The notes beneath the pieces were generated by a model. The model was not told where the DNA came from, ran no database searches, and was given only the letters and a program-made list of their open reading frames with translations. A stretch of 13,019 nucleotides of DNA from Rodentolepis nana (Eukaryota; Platyhelminthes; Cestoda; Cyclophyllidea; Hymenolepididae): contig UZAE01001495.1 of assembly GCA_900617975.1 (NCBI GenBank), positions 1 through 13,019 of the forward strand, read 5' to 3'. Positions within the stretch are counted from its first letter, which is position 1. Each line of letters begins with the position of its first letter. The translations under genes and the position numbers were made by a program. Positions 1 through 8,363 of the stretch are shown in pieces.

Positions 1-59
1 TTAATCGGGGTACTGAATGTATGGAGGGCCATATTTGAAGAGGTGTTGTTGATTCCGTC

Positions 60-96
60 CACATAGATATATATACATATATATATATAGATGTAG
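60..96. repeat. AT-rich (TA)n-like microsatellite
   Basis: An imperfect run of TA dinucleotides with C and G interruptions (acatagatatatatacatat and onward). It is simple-sequence DNA with no adjoining element end visible. It matches no other repeat in the window. Confidence 0.8.
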
Positions 97-385
97 AGAT
101 TTAAATTTACTCATACACTATAAAACACGCTTTGAGGCAATCCCATAATTGATATACCATTTTTTGTAGAATTCTAGAGACACAGTCTGGCTAATTGTAG
201 TCCGAATTAATTTCCAACGCAAAATGGCGGCTTGCGATATTTTGCTGTTGGTTGATACAAATTAAAAAGAAAAAGCATCAGATGTGAAAGACTTCAAAGA
301 TTATTTCAATTAGCTCTTCAGCATCTCCGAGTGTGGTTGCAGCGATAACACCCAAACTATTTTAATCACCACCACCACCGAGGAA

Positions 386-691
386 TCATCCTCCACATTC
401 TCTACACTGTCGATCGGAAATGGGAGGGCATAGAATAGGGCAGCCACAGAGTCTGCAAAGCCGAAGACCAAAGTGATTGAAGAGGGTGTTCAAATTGGCG
501 AGAATTGGTAAAATGCCAAATGTAGAAAGGGAATGGTTAGATTGAGCAGAAAAGGAGTTATTTGGAGTGGGGGTTGGGAAGGTTGGATCAAGAAGTTCTG
601 AGTATGACACCTTTGGATTATCGATACTTATTGAGTCGTTAGCATTGTTGATATCAAGTATTGCTTCTTTTGCTATTTTTTCATTGGCTAC
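386..691 (-). CDS. Possible 3'-terminal exon with a Cys-pair (zinc-ribbon-like) C-terminus; unrecognised
   Basis: An open frame of 101 codons ending in TGA. It has no in-frame ATG, so if real it can only be an exon. The upstream edge is a TAG in CTATTAG|GTA, which could double as a splice acceptor, but the pyrimidine tract before it is weak. Visible protein features are an acidic/Asn-rich start (NEKIAKEAILDINNANDSIS), a Pro/Thr/Ser/Asn-rich linker at about residues 36-57, a short hydrophobic stretch at about 58-74, and a Cys-rich end. Cysteines at 79, 82, 96 and 99 give C-x2-C-x13-C-x2-C, with extra Cys at 84 and 88, and the protein ends CRECGG. That spacing suits a zinc ribbon, but I recognise no family. 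No exact AATAAA follows on this strand. A chance open frame in a low-complexity stretch is an equally good explanation. Confidence 0.22.
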   Translation of the reverse strand, partial: VANEKIAKEAILDINNANDSISIDNPKVSYSELLDPTFPTPTPNNSFSAQSNHSLSTFGILPILANLNTLFNHFGLRLCRLCGCPILCPPISDRQCRECGG

Positions 692-1148
692 CTAATAGCC
701 AAGTATAACTATTGGCCACCATGCACAATTGTGCGATGACAACTTGAAAATTAGAAATGACCCCCATCGACAAAACAGTATAAAAAACTCACTTCTCTAG
801 ATGAAAGTAAGTTAAGACTTGCGATTCGCTGACTTTAATGCCTTATTTATCTTAGCCATTTCCCACTATTTCGTGCCTCATTTGACTAGCTACGTAATCA
901 CTTCCTTCAAATAATCTTTTAGCACATTTTAGAATGAGGTGATCTTCCGTGTAGATCACTAACTTCTGCTGATTAGTTTTCTCAATTATACAAAAATGCT
1001 TGTGTCTAGAGCTAATAAACCAATTGGTTTTTTAATCACTTTAGAAGAACTCTTTCGTAGGGACAATCACAAGGTCAATGGCTATTCAATGCCAAACAAT
1101 CACTAATTGAAATGGCTGGTTGTTATTTTAATTAAGGGCGTGTCCTGC
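692..1148. other. Gene-free interval, nothing recognised
   Basis: AT-rich sequence with no long open frame and no element ends that I can identify. It lies between the candidate exon and copy A of the ~600-bp repeat. A short imperfect palindrome (GTGATCTTCC... GTAGATCAC) sits near 940-959. Confidence 0.5.
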
Positions 1149-1188
1149 TTAATGCCACTATGTTAAATTTCGATTCTCAGAGCACTTT

Positions 1189-1202
1189 ATATTGACCTCG
1201 AC
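1189..1202. repeat. Target-site duplication, 5' copy, short element copy 1
   Basis: ATATTGACCTCGAC, identical over 14 bp to 1566-1579. It marks the 5' boundary of the insertion and agrees with the uninterrupted sequence CTATTGACCTCGAT in the paralogous empty site at 5601-5614. Confidence 0.9.
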
Positions 1203-1211
1203 GGGGTGCGC

Positions 1212-1274
1212 AATAGACTTACCTCCACGTGGAGCAGCATGGGCAGCGTATACTTTTACGTCCAAAAGTCTATT
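1212..1274 (+). other. Inverted repeat in the 5' head of short element copy 1
   Basis: AATAGACTT (1212-1220) and AAGTCTATT (1266-1274) are perfect 9-bp reverse complements. They enclose the 12-bp perfect palindrome CTCCACGTGGAG (1223-1234). The arrangement recurs with substitutions in copies 2 and 3, where CCACGTGG is followed by the overlapping palindrome GGTGCACC. RNA from the element could fold here; that is inference. Confidence 0.6.
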
Positions 1275-1318
1275 AATCGGCAGTTGACTTCCGGCTTCAA
1301 ACTATCATCACCCCACTG

Positions 1319-1400
1319 TTTGTCATATTCGACCCCTTCCACAGTACTCATCTTACTTGTTTGTCATATTCGACCCCTTCCACAGTACTCATCTTACTTG
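1319..1400 (+). repeat. Perfect 41-bp tandem duplication inside short element copy 1
   Basis: Positions 1319-1359 and 1360-1400 are identical (TTTGTCATATTCGACCCCTT and onward to ..CTCATCTTACTTG). The other copies carry this segment once, so the duplication is private to copy 1. Perfect identity suggests it is recent relative to the ~600-bp repeat around it. Confidence 0.95.
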
Positions 1401-1565
1401 TTCTATGCCTTTCTATCTGTCTGTCTCTTTTACATCTGTCAATCATTATTCTATCCATCTCTCGATTTTTTGTCACCTTGATGTTTCTCCCTCTCTCTCT
1501 GAAGCCCCGAAGCCAGCTAAAGGGCTAATGATACTATCAAAACGCCAGCCATTTGAAATGAATAA

Positions 1566-1579
1566 ATATTGACCTCGAC
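1566..1579. repeat. Target-site duplication, 3' copy, short element copy 1
   Basis: ATATTGACCTCGAC directly after the element tail GAAATGAATAA. It is identical to 1189-1202. Confidence 0.9.
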
Positions 1580-2125
1580 AATTGTTTCAGTTACCTCATT
1601 GTATCCATGGCATCTTTGGTTTTTTTGTGCCTTGAACTTAATGCTTTCATAGCACTAAGCGTTTTACCTGATTGAATATGATTTAAAAATTACTAAAAGA
1701 TCTAATATTTAAATGAAAACCTTTTGATATAGATATCTGAGTTAACTCGTTGCTACACAAATTTCACTTAAACATTTTATCTAATAAAATTTTTGTCCTA
1801 AGTGATTGCAAAATGGAATAGATTCACATCTGCGTTTCGATACCATTAGGCGGACTACATGACAACTTTTCAGTTCGAATCGAAATATTTTACCCAAGCA
1901 ATGATGCAATGAAATTCGAATGATCTAGGGAGGGTGGCAAGAAGAGAACAGTTTTCAGACCAACTAAGTTGCATTAATTGATTTGATTTCAGGCATTATC
2001 AGTTGTCGGCTATTTTTAGTTTCACACTATCTCCACGGGGTGAATTGAAAATTCAGAAGAATAAATTCATGCGACCTGAGTATATCCCTCCACCTAATAG
2101 TAGTTCTGTGGCATATGTTTGATGG

Positions 2126-4159
2126 ATACAAGATGCAATGTACTCAAAGTTATCCCTACTAAAGATGCATCACACACACACCCACTTCCACACAGGCGGC
2201 TTTGATGCGAATTCTTACAATAAGTTGAGGGGACTTAAGGCTTATTCTCACGTGGTTGGCATATTTAACAGCCAATCATTATCAGGGTTGAAAAGCCACT
2301 TTATAGACTAACCTATTTGTCAACACAAAAATAAAGAACAGAACTTTTACAAGATATGCCGCTGAAAAGCAGTCACTCATTTAATATAAGTACAGATCTA
2401 GGCACTTTGAGGTTTGCTGCCCACTACCATAGACGCGGTGAACGGAATGGCCAAATCCACAGTCTTGACATTGTGTTTAGAAGTCGGCAAAATGTGTACA
2501 CCTAAATTGAGGGAACTAGTAGTTAATAGCTTCGACCAACGATTATCAAACTATCCAAGTGAATAACATTAAATTTATGGAAGCTCTTAAGAATTGTTAA
2601 CATTGGTAAATTAAGGATTATAATTTCTATACCAGTGCAACTTTGCGATCAACATCTCCAAACGATCAGCAAAATAATCACAAGGATAACTTTGAAGTAA
2701 TGGTGCTTTTACAAACAAAATTCAGAGAGAGTTGAATAATAACGCCTCAAAGATTCACTCAATACTGAGACTTGATTGTTCTTCATCATGAAACAATATG
2801 ATTGTCAATCAAACCTAGTTGTGTTACTGAATTCGCCTATCCCATCAAATTACTGATTTCCAACCAGTTTCTCGTCCTATTTTCTCTTTTCATTTTCGCG
2901 TCTACTTCTTCCCCGTTTAGTCTTACTGTGAAATATCCAAATTCCATTTGATTGGAACAAATTAACGCATCGCCAGAACTTTTCTTTTTACCTTTTCCAC
3001 TTTTGATTCTCAAATTGTCAATTTTTGTCCCCTCTCGTTTCTTACAGACACCTGGTTTGGGATAATAAACACTCATTTTCAAGTTAACTTTGATATGCAA
3101 TTTTAGGCAAATAAATGAAAAAAATAATTTATATTATATTAAATTAGTAATATATATCTGGAAACTTTTTCTTAGAAACGGGATCTTTTATGTCCATTCC
3201 CATTTTAGACTCGTTGCTCAATAGAGATCTAATTTTCTGGTGGCAATTCCATATTCATTTTTGTGTCTTCTCGCTGCCATCAGACATTCTTTCTACCAAT
3301 TCTAGTTGCTGGTTCTTATAAAGTGAGCCTTCCACCAACATCGGCATCGATGCAATATATTTCGATTATGAAACAAAAATAATAATCAAAAATACTTTTT
3401 TTGCGATTTGCTACATATATCTTTGTGCGCCGAATTTTTATTTCATTAATTCATTGTTCTATATAATATATTACTGACTGATAGAATGACACGTCTTCCT
3501 TAGGAATTGTTCCATCTCTATGTAGTCTATGAAGGGACGTCAATTCACCATCTCCAACTATCACGGACCTCTAACTTTCGCTATTTGAGCACAAGCAGAT
3601 CATTATCTTTCAATTTGAGCCCTTTATTTGGATCTTTTCTTACATTTCAAATGAAACAGCCCTCAACCTAAAGGAAATTCCTTCCAATCAGAGGTCAGCT
3701 CGAATATTTTGCGGGAATCACTTTAATTCCACTTTGCGCCCAATATCCACCGTTAAACTCTTCTCACATCAAATTCCATTGTGATTTTTCGATCGACAGG
3801 CAGGGACCCTTTTTCCAGCAAGTACACGCCGTTTGATCTTCGTTCATTTCTATGAACTGTCACATTCAAGCTTTCATTAACAGCCAATCTAAGTGCGGTT
3901 CGTTTTATTCGAGAAATCATTTAGCATGACGTTTGAATTTGAGCCCTAAATCGTCCCACCTGCCAGGCCACCAAGACACACTCTTTTTTACTCCCTACAT
4001 ACGAACGTTTCGAACTCATTCATGTTGATATTTTAGATCCTCTTTCTCTGTTCATTTTAACTTGCATCTAAGGTTCTACGCATTTGTCTGAAGGGATTCC
4101 ATACCGTGGCGCCTCAATGGAATCTGCGGCTAAGGTTGGAGTGGAACGTTGGCTAGTTA
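2126..4159. other. Gene-free interval, about 2 kb
   Basis: AT-rich sequence without a recognisable gene. A short (CA)n tract with C interruptions lies at 2169-2182. An 87-codon open frame on the minus strand at 2837-3100 is Lys-rich and matches no family I know. I treat it as chance. The AT-rich segment at about 3115-3165 (TATTAAATTAGTAATATATA) faintly resembles the start of the repeat units at 4200 and 4510. Confidence 0.5.
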
Positions 4160-4375
4160 AGTTTGTCAAAATATGAAGGATTTGGTCATGAAATTGGGTA
4201 ATAAATTAATTACTACTATATTAAATAAGTAATATGTTTAAGTGCATATGTACATGTGAGACAATATTTAAGGGAAGTAGATTTTTAAGTCCTTTGCAGA
4301 GATCGATTTTTCATTTGCTATGCTTTGCTTCCGCTTTGTTTACAAATTTTTTTGTACTGGGGCAGGAGAACTAAA
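4160..4375 (+). repeat. Diverged direct repeat, unit I
   Basis: Aligns with unit II from about 4468. Shared landmarks are TTTGTC, GAAATTG, ACTACTAT.TTAAATAAGTA, ATATTTAAG/TTTTTAAGTCC, TTGCAGAGATC and GTTTACA..TTTTTTTGTACTG (against GTTACAG..TTTTTTTCTACTG). The second half seen in units II and III is not clear here. No coding frame is conserved between units. Confidence 0.65.
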
Positions 4376-4467
4376 GTAAGAATGTAAACACTATTATCAT
4401 ATCAACACACAAGTTGGAGTCAATAGGCTTTTTGGTTCATTAGATGTGAAAGTCTTCAAAGATGTTA

Positions 4468-4835
4468 CGTTTGTCTCAATATTGGCGATTTTTTCAAGAA
4501 ATTGAATAGTAAAGTAATCACTACTATTTTAAATAAGTACCGTGTTTTAATGTGTATGTACTTGTAAGAAAATTGTTAAGAAATCGAGATATTTAAGCCC
4601 ATTGCAGAGATCCATTTTCCATTTTCCTTACTCTCTATTCCCATTGGTTACAGATGTTTTTTTTCTACTGATTCCTGCTTCTAGTTCTATAAATTGGTCA
4701 TTTCGTCAATCTCTGCTTTGGTGCCATGTATTCTTTTGTGATTCCTTGTTTTTATACTAGTGCATCACGTCTTTAGTTCGCTATTAGGCCTTCAACTTGT
4801 TCAAGAGTATCAGTGGACTTAATCGACAAAGAGCG
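4468..4835 (+). repeat. Diverged direct repeat, unit II
   Basis: The most complete unit. Its first half matches unit I, including ACTACTATTTTAAATAAGTA and TTGCAGAGATCCATTTT. Its second half (4611-4835) matches unit III: TACTCTCTAT.CCCATTG, CTTCTAGTTC, AAATTGG, ATTCTTTTGTG, TAGGCC.TCAACTTGTT.AAGA.TATCA.TGGACT.AATC.ACAAAGA. Substitutions and indels are scattered, so the array is old. Confidence 0.75.
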
Positions 4836-4865
4836 GTTGTGGGAATGCCAGAATAACGGCAGATA

Positions 4866-5130
4866 TCGCTTTTCCAATTTCCCTACTCTCTATCCCCATT
4901 GCTCTAACAATTCCTCCTTCTAGTTCAACAAATTGGACAGCTCTTCAATCTCTAAATTAGAACAATTTATTTTCTATTGGCAAACAAAATAAACAATAAT
5001 TACTCAATGAATTCTTTTGTGCTTTCTGGATTCTTTCATGTGCAACACATCTTTAACTCACTATTTCATCATAGTTACGTTAGGCCATCAACTTGTTGAA
5101 GAATATCATTGGACTGAATCAACAAAGATC
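4866..5130 (+). repeat. Diverged direct repeat, unit III (second half only)
   Basis: Matches 4611-4835 in order and orientation, from TCCAATTTCCCTACTCTCTA to GGACTGAATCAACAAAGATC. It contains an extra ~40 bp, including ATTTCATCATAGTTACG and an AT-rich insertion near 4960-5000. The first half of the unit is missing, so this is a partial duplicate. Confidence 0.75.
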
Positions 5131-5270
5131 TAAAAAAAATATGACATCTTAACAAGTTAATAGTACTTTTTGTCGAATATCACACTTCAACGAACTCGAC
5201 GTTGGAATGAATCTAGAAGACTGCACTCCCCATACGTATGCAGCCCAGCCATCAGTCATTTCGTGTGAAG

Positions 5271-5293
5271 GCGGTGGGGGGTGGGGGTGGGGG
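5271..5293 (+). other. G-rich motif with G-quadruplex potential
   Basis: GG-T-GGGGGG-T-GGGGG-T-GGGGG with single-base loops. Only three tracts are three or more G long. A two-tetrad or bulged quadruplex is therefore more likely than a standard three-tetrad one. No gene lies next to it. Confidence 0.5.
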
Positions 5294-5560
5294 TGTGTAC
5301 TGTTCAGTACGACGAGGAGCTGTGCCCGCATTCACTTCAAAGCTAACCACGCCATGTTGACAACAAACGAGACGGATTATTGAATTGATACTTCGCAGTG
5401 GGAAGATCACCAACTTTCTACCAAATAATCAATATAAATCTAAAATCAGTCTTCACATGTAATGAAGAATTGTTACTCATTGAAAGAATATTACACTCCA
5501 ATACTTTTTAATTCCAATAATAGACAATTTGAATGTTGTTGACATATCGATCTCAGTTAA

Positions 5561-6221
5561 TTATTGTCACATTGCCCAGATGCAATGCTCAAAGCACTTC
5601 CTATTGACCTCGATAATATTTGCAATTACCATATTTTATCCGTGATATCGACGATCATTTATTGTTTGAACTAAATACTTTTAATAGCACCAAGTGGTTG
5701 ATTTGAATGAATGCATTTTAAGTTATTAGGGTTAAAATTGTATTTAGGACAAACGTGATCATAGCGATTTGTTGATAACGATCACCAACTTGACTCACTG
5801 CAACACTTATTTAATTTATGTATTGCTATCTAATCGCATTTTCATCTTAAGTGAAAGCAAAATGAAATAGAATCATTTCCGCGTTTCGAAACATTTGGGT
5901 AAGCTGTATCACAAATTTTCAGTTTGAACTGAAGTTTTCTACCCACCCAATGATGCAGTGAATAGCGGATGAAATGGAGAGGATAGTCAGAGAGTATTCA
6001 GTCACACACAGATTAATTAATTTATTTTTATTGCAAGCTATATCTGTTGTCGCCTGTTTATGATTGCCCAGCATCTCGGAGAGATGTTTCGAAAATTCAA
6101 TTGATTAATGATCATTTATGTTTTCAGTGCCCAGAACTGATTATTAATTTAATTAAATTAGTAAGATCACACTGAAAACTTTCATCTTTCCTCGAATAGT
6201 TCTGGGGCATTTACTTGATCC
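5561..6221 (+). repeat. ~600-bp low-copy repeat, copy B (empty site for the short element)
   Basis: Paralogue of 1149-2125 in direct orientation, about 4.4 kb downstream. At 5601-5614 the sequence CTATTGACCTCGAT runs on without interruption into AATATTTGCAATTACC. This corresponds to the pre-insertion state of copy A, where the same place holds short element copy 1 between two ATATTGACCTCGAC repeats. Copy B instead has a 60-bp hairpin (6120-6179) that copy A lacks. I see no shared open frame. Confidence 0.8.
6120..6179. repeat. 60-bp palindromic insertion-like hairpin
   Basis: Begins GTTTTCAGTG and ends CACTGAAAAC, a perfect 10-bp inverted repeat. The AT-rich middle is itself nearly symmetric around TTTAATTAAA, so the two arms pair over most of their length, with about six unpaired bases on the left arm. 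The paralogous position in copy A (about 2070-2075) lacks it. This suggests a very small MITE-like insertion or a hairpin-templated duplication. I see no convincing target duplication. Confidence 0.6.
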
Positions 6222-8249
6222 ATCTTCCTCTACCTTATCCACACAACTATAGTACATTAGTGGATAGTTTTTTCCCATTTGGTATTGCGTTGAAAATCAC
6301 TAGTGTCTTGAAGGTACTCGAACTAGTTAGTGGCATTTCTACTTGAAATTGAAGTTACTTTTTGGGTGTGATATATATGTAATGTGGGCATTTCTATGGT
6401 GTGCAAAAGGGGCATCAAATGGACACTATTTTGCAGTGTTTCGCGCTCATCTTCCCAATCGAAGTCTAGATAACTTGGCCACTGCTTATGGTTTAGCAGA
6501 TGGAAACGCGAAATTTATGACTATGAATATTTAGGCCTACATATCACTCTTCCACTTCACCCCACCCCACGCCAACTCCCTTCCCCGACTTTCTTTGTAA
6601 ATTCGTCACCTTCACATTACCTTTTACTTGCAGTCTAAGTCATTAAGGTGATTAATACAGGCACACTCAACTCCTGCTTGTTTGCAAGCTGAATGCTTCG
6701 CATTAAGGTGCTTTATACTGTGTTAACATCAAATTTCACTTCAAAGTAAATTCTTTGCCTTGAAGCACGTCTTTCTCATTGAATCGAATGGACATTTTAA
6801 AGTCAAGTGGGAGCCTTCAGCACCGAAATTCCGACATCTATTTCAAATTTTTAAAACTCCTTTAAGTCTCACACCAGGGAGTTTTGTTAAGTTATTTCTC
6901 GTTGATGCTAAATGAGATACTCAAAGTACTGTTTAATAAACTTCAGATCACCGAAGTATTTAAAGTTGGTTATAAGCGAAGAATTCAATAATAGAAAAAC
7001 AATGGGATGGAAGCGATCGACTAATAGTTCGACAAACGAAATGTTGAACAAGACATTCGACTGTGCGGTCTTTACCATAATTTCTCCATTTAAATGCCCA
7101 AATTCTAGCAAACACTTAGTTTTAAATGTGACATTGAAAAAAGTACATTTAAAGATTACAATGTCTTTAATTAACATAAGATAACAATGGTAACTCTAGC
7201 AGCTCAGTCTTGTACAACAACACTGTGTAAATTCGATCCTACATGGTATGATTTGATAGGATTTCAATCGAACATATCGCACAAAGGGCAAACTTGAGAG
7301 CAATACCTTTTAATGTCATGGCAAATAATCGATTGACATTTATTTGCCTAAAGGCCGTTCAAAATATAGTTATTTGACAAATGAAACTGAAGGAAATGGA
7401 AGCCAAACCACGTGCCATTCTGTGTTAATGTAGAATGAGTTCAAGCAAGGTATGAGGACATTTATAAAGAGGAGTATGCCAGTGAATTCATCCCCTTATC
7501 CCCCTCAAGGGCGCTTATTCGAATGGGCGATTATTTAGTTCCGAAAAATTGGTTTCATGAAATGAAATTTTCCGTTTAATCACTCTGGGTGGACTTTCGG
7601 GAAACCTTGGCATATTCAAACTAGACAACAGCGAATATTTTTTAGACAAAGGTGTCTGCCAATTGGTATACTCACTGGACGTTAATGCTTAATTTCCATT
7701 ATTTACTCATCTAATATATTGTCTGGAAAAGACAATGACACCCATTCAACCACACAAGATCACAGTTATTTTCACTTTTCAAACGCAGTTGTTATTCCCA
7801 CACAAGATAATATGACCACTTAGCAGCTACTGATGGGGTGAAGTGTTAGTAGTCAGAGAGTGTTGCAATAGCCAAGCGCCAATACCAGCAAAGGTTATTG
7901 TTAAGTTGATAAATTGTTATGGAGAAACAGTATTCTGCCTCATCCTTTCTAGTGCTAACCAATAGTCGACCAAATTCAAAAAGTTAGTCATCCAACAAAA
8001 AGTAAATAGATGTGAAGGATGCTCCAAGGGAATAAACTCAAGAAAAGACTCCGACCACACAGAAGCTCTTGCTAGAACGCAAACCATTGCAAAAATAGGA
8101 TCTGAATTATCCACACCTACGTTACCATTCTATTGGTGGAAGAAGTAGACACTTTTGGTTTAAGTATGCCTTCACCTCATGGTGTTTCTTTTAACAACTT
8201 GTGATCCATTTTTTCACCTTCCACGCTCTCATGGTGTATGAAGTCCTTA
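6222..8249. other. Gene-free interval, about 2 kb
   Basis: No element or gene recognised. Open frames of 63-90 codons at 6343-6534 (plus), 6908-7184 (both strands) and 7917-8114 (minus) have no recognisable domains, and the pair at 6908-7184 overlaps on opposite strands. A weak direct repeat, CATTAAGGTG followed by a related decamer, occurs at 6641-6660 and 6701-6720 with a 60-bp period. Confidence 0.5.
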
Positions 8250-8263
8250 CTTTATGAAATGTT
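8250..8263. repeat. Target-site duplication at the 3' end of the LINE fragment
   Basis: CTTTATGAAATGTT pairs with CTTTATGAGATGTT at 8700-8713 (13 of 14 identical). It immediately follows the AATAATAA-type tail of the LINE, read on the minus strand. Confidence 0.8.
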
Positions 8264-8326
8264 ATTATTTCAAATGGCAGGCTTTGTGATATTTTTCATT
8301 AGCCCTAAAACTTTGACTTCAGCTTC
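8264..8326 (-). promoter_or_regulatory. Shared 3' tail of the LINE, probable reverse-transcriptase recognition region
   Basis: The minus-strand sequence GAAGC-TGAAGTCAA..TAGGGCTAATGA..ATCA.AA.GCCTGC.ATTTGA.ATAA aligns over about 60 nt with the 3' ends of all four short elements (for example 9441-9504). I judge roughly 80-85% identity. In known LINE/SINE pairs such a common tail is what the LINE reverse transcriptase recognises. Here that role is inferred. Confidence 0.7.
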
Positions 8327-8363
8327 CCCCATGGGTGGGGGGGGGTACATTTAAAGCAGTTAA

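Larger units (their letters stand above)
1203..1565 (+). mobile_element. SINE-like non-autonomous retroelement, copy 1
   Basis: A 363-bp insertion bounded by a perfect 14-bp target duplication, with no terminal inverted repeats. In sense order it holds a 5' head (GGGGTGCGCAATAGACTTAC) containing the palindrome CTCCACGTGGAG. Next come AAGTCTATTAATCGGCAGTTGACTTC, one unit of the family motif (CTTCAAACTATCATCACCCC), a 41-bp tandem duplication and a pyrimidine-rich stretch. The 3' tail is GGGCTAATGATACTATCAAAACGCC..GCCATTTGAAATGAATAA. The tail matches the 3' UTR of the LINE at 8264-8326, so this is probably a LINE-mobilised element. No tRNA- or 5S-like A/B boxes are evident, and the open frames across it start at GTG, so I read it as non-coding. 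An internally deleted LINE derivative is the main alternative. Confidence 0.85.
1149..2125 (+). repeat. ~600-bp low-copy repeat, copy A (interrupted by short element copy 1)
   Basis: Aligns by eye, in the same orientation, with 5561-6221. Landmarks are AGCACTT..TATTGACCTCGA at 1181-1201 against 5591-5613, AAAATGGAATAGA against AAAATGAAATAGA, GCGTTTCGA, TTTTCAGTT, CCAATGATGCA (CAATGATGCA in A), GTTGTCG, AAAATTCA, and AATAGT..TCTG.GGCAT near 2097-2113. Removing the short element plus one target duplication (377 bp) leaves 600 bp. Removing a 60-bp hairpin from copy B leaves 601 bp, so the two copies agree in length. I judge identity at roughly two thirds, so the duplication is old. No coding potential is shared. 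True ends may lie further out. Confidence 0.8.

Noticed and set aside
1321..1334. ATTCGACCC in short element copy 1 as a possible Pol III B box
   Set aside because: It only partly matches the consensus, lies in the repeated motif far from the 5' end, and has no A box at a suitable distance upstream.
1206..1572. Open frames of 91 and 71 codons in short element copy 1
   Set aside because: The longer begins at GTG in the element's first bases, and both overlap in different frames through a pyrimidine-rich tract. The similar N-terminus in copy 3 follows from nucleotide similarity of the head.
2837..3100. 87-codon Lys/Arg-rich open frame, minus strand
   Set aside because: It starts with ATG but has no recognisable domain, no supporting neighbours, and a length not surprising for chance in this composition. 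It could be revisited if transcripts map here.
5149..5331. 60-codon His/Pro-rich open frame, minus strand
   Set aside because: Its PHPHPPPP stretch is the translation of the G-rich motif, a simple-sequence artefact.
6343..6534. 63-codon open frame, plus strand, with a slightly exon-like composition
   Set aside because: No family recognised, no convincing splice sites, and short. Evidence is too thin to call a gene.
6908..7184. Opposite-strand open frames of 89 and 90 codons over the same bases
   Set aside because: Mirror frames in AT-rich sequence. Neither has a motif, and at least one must be chance.
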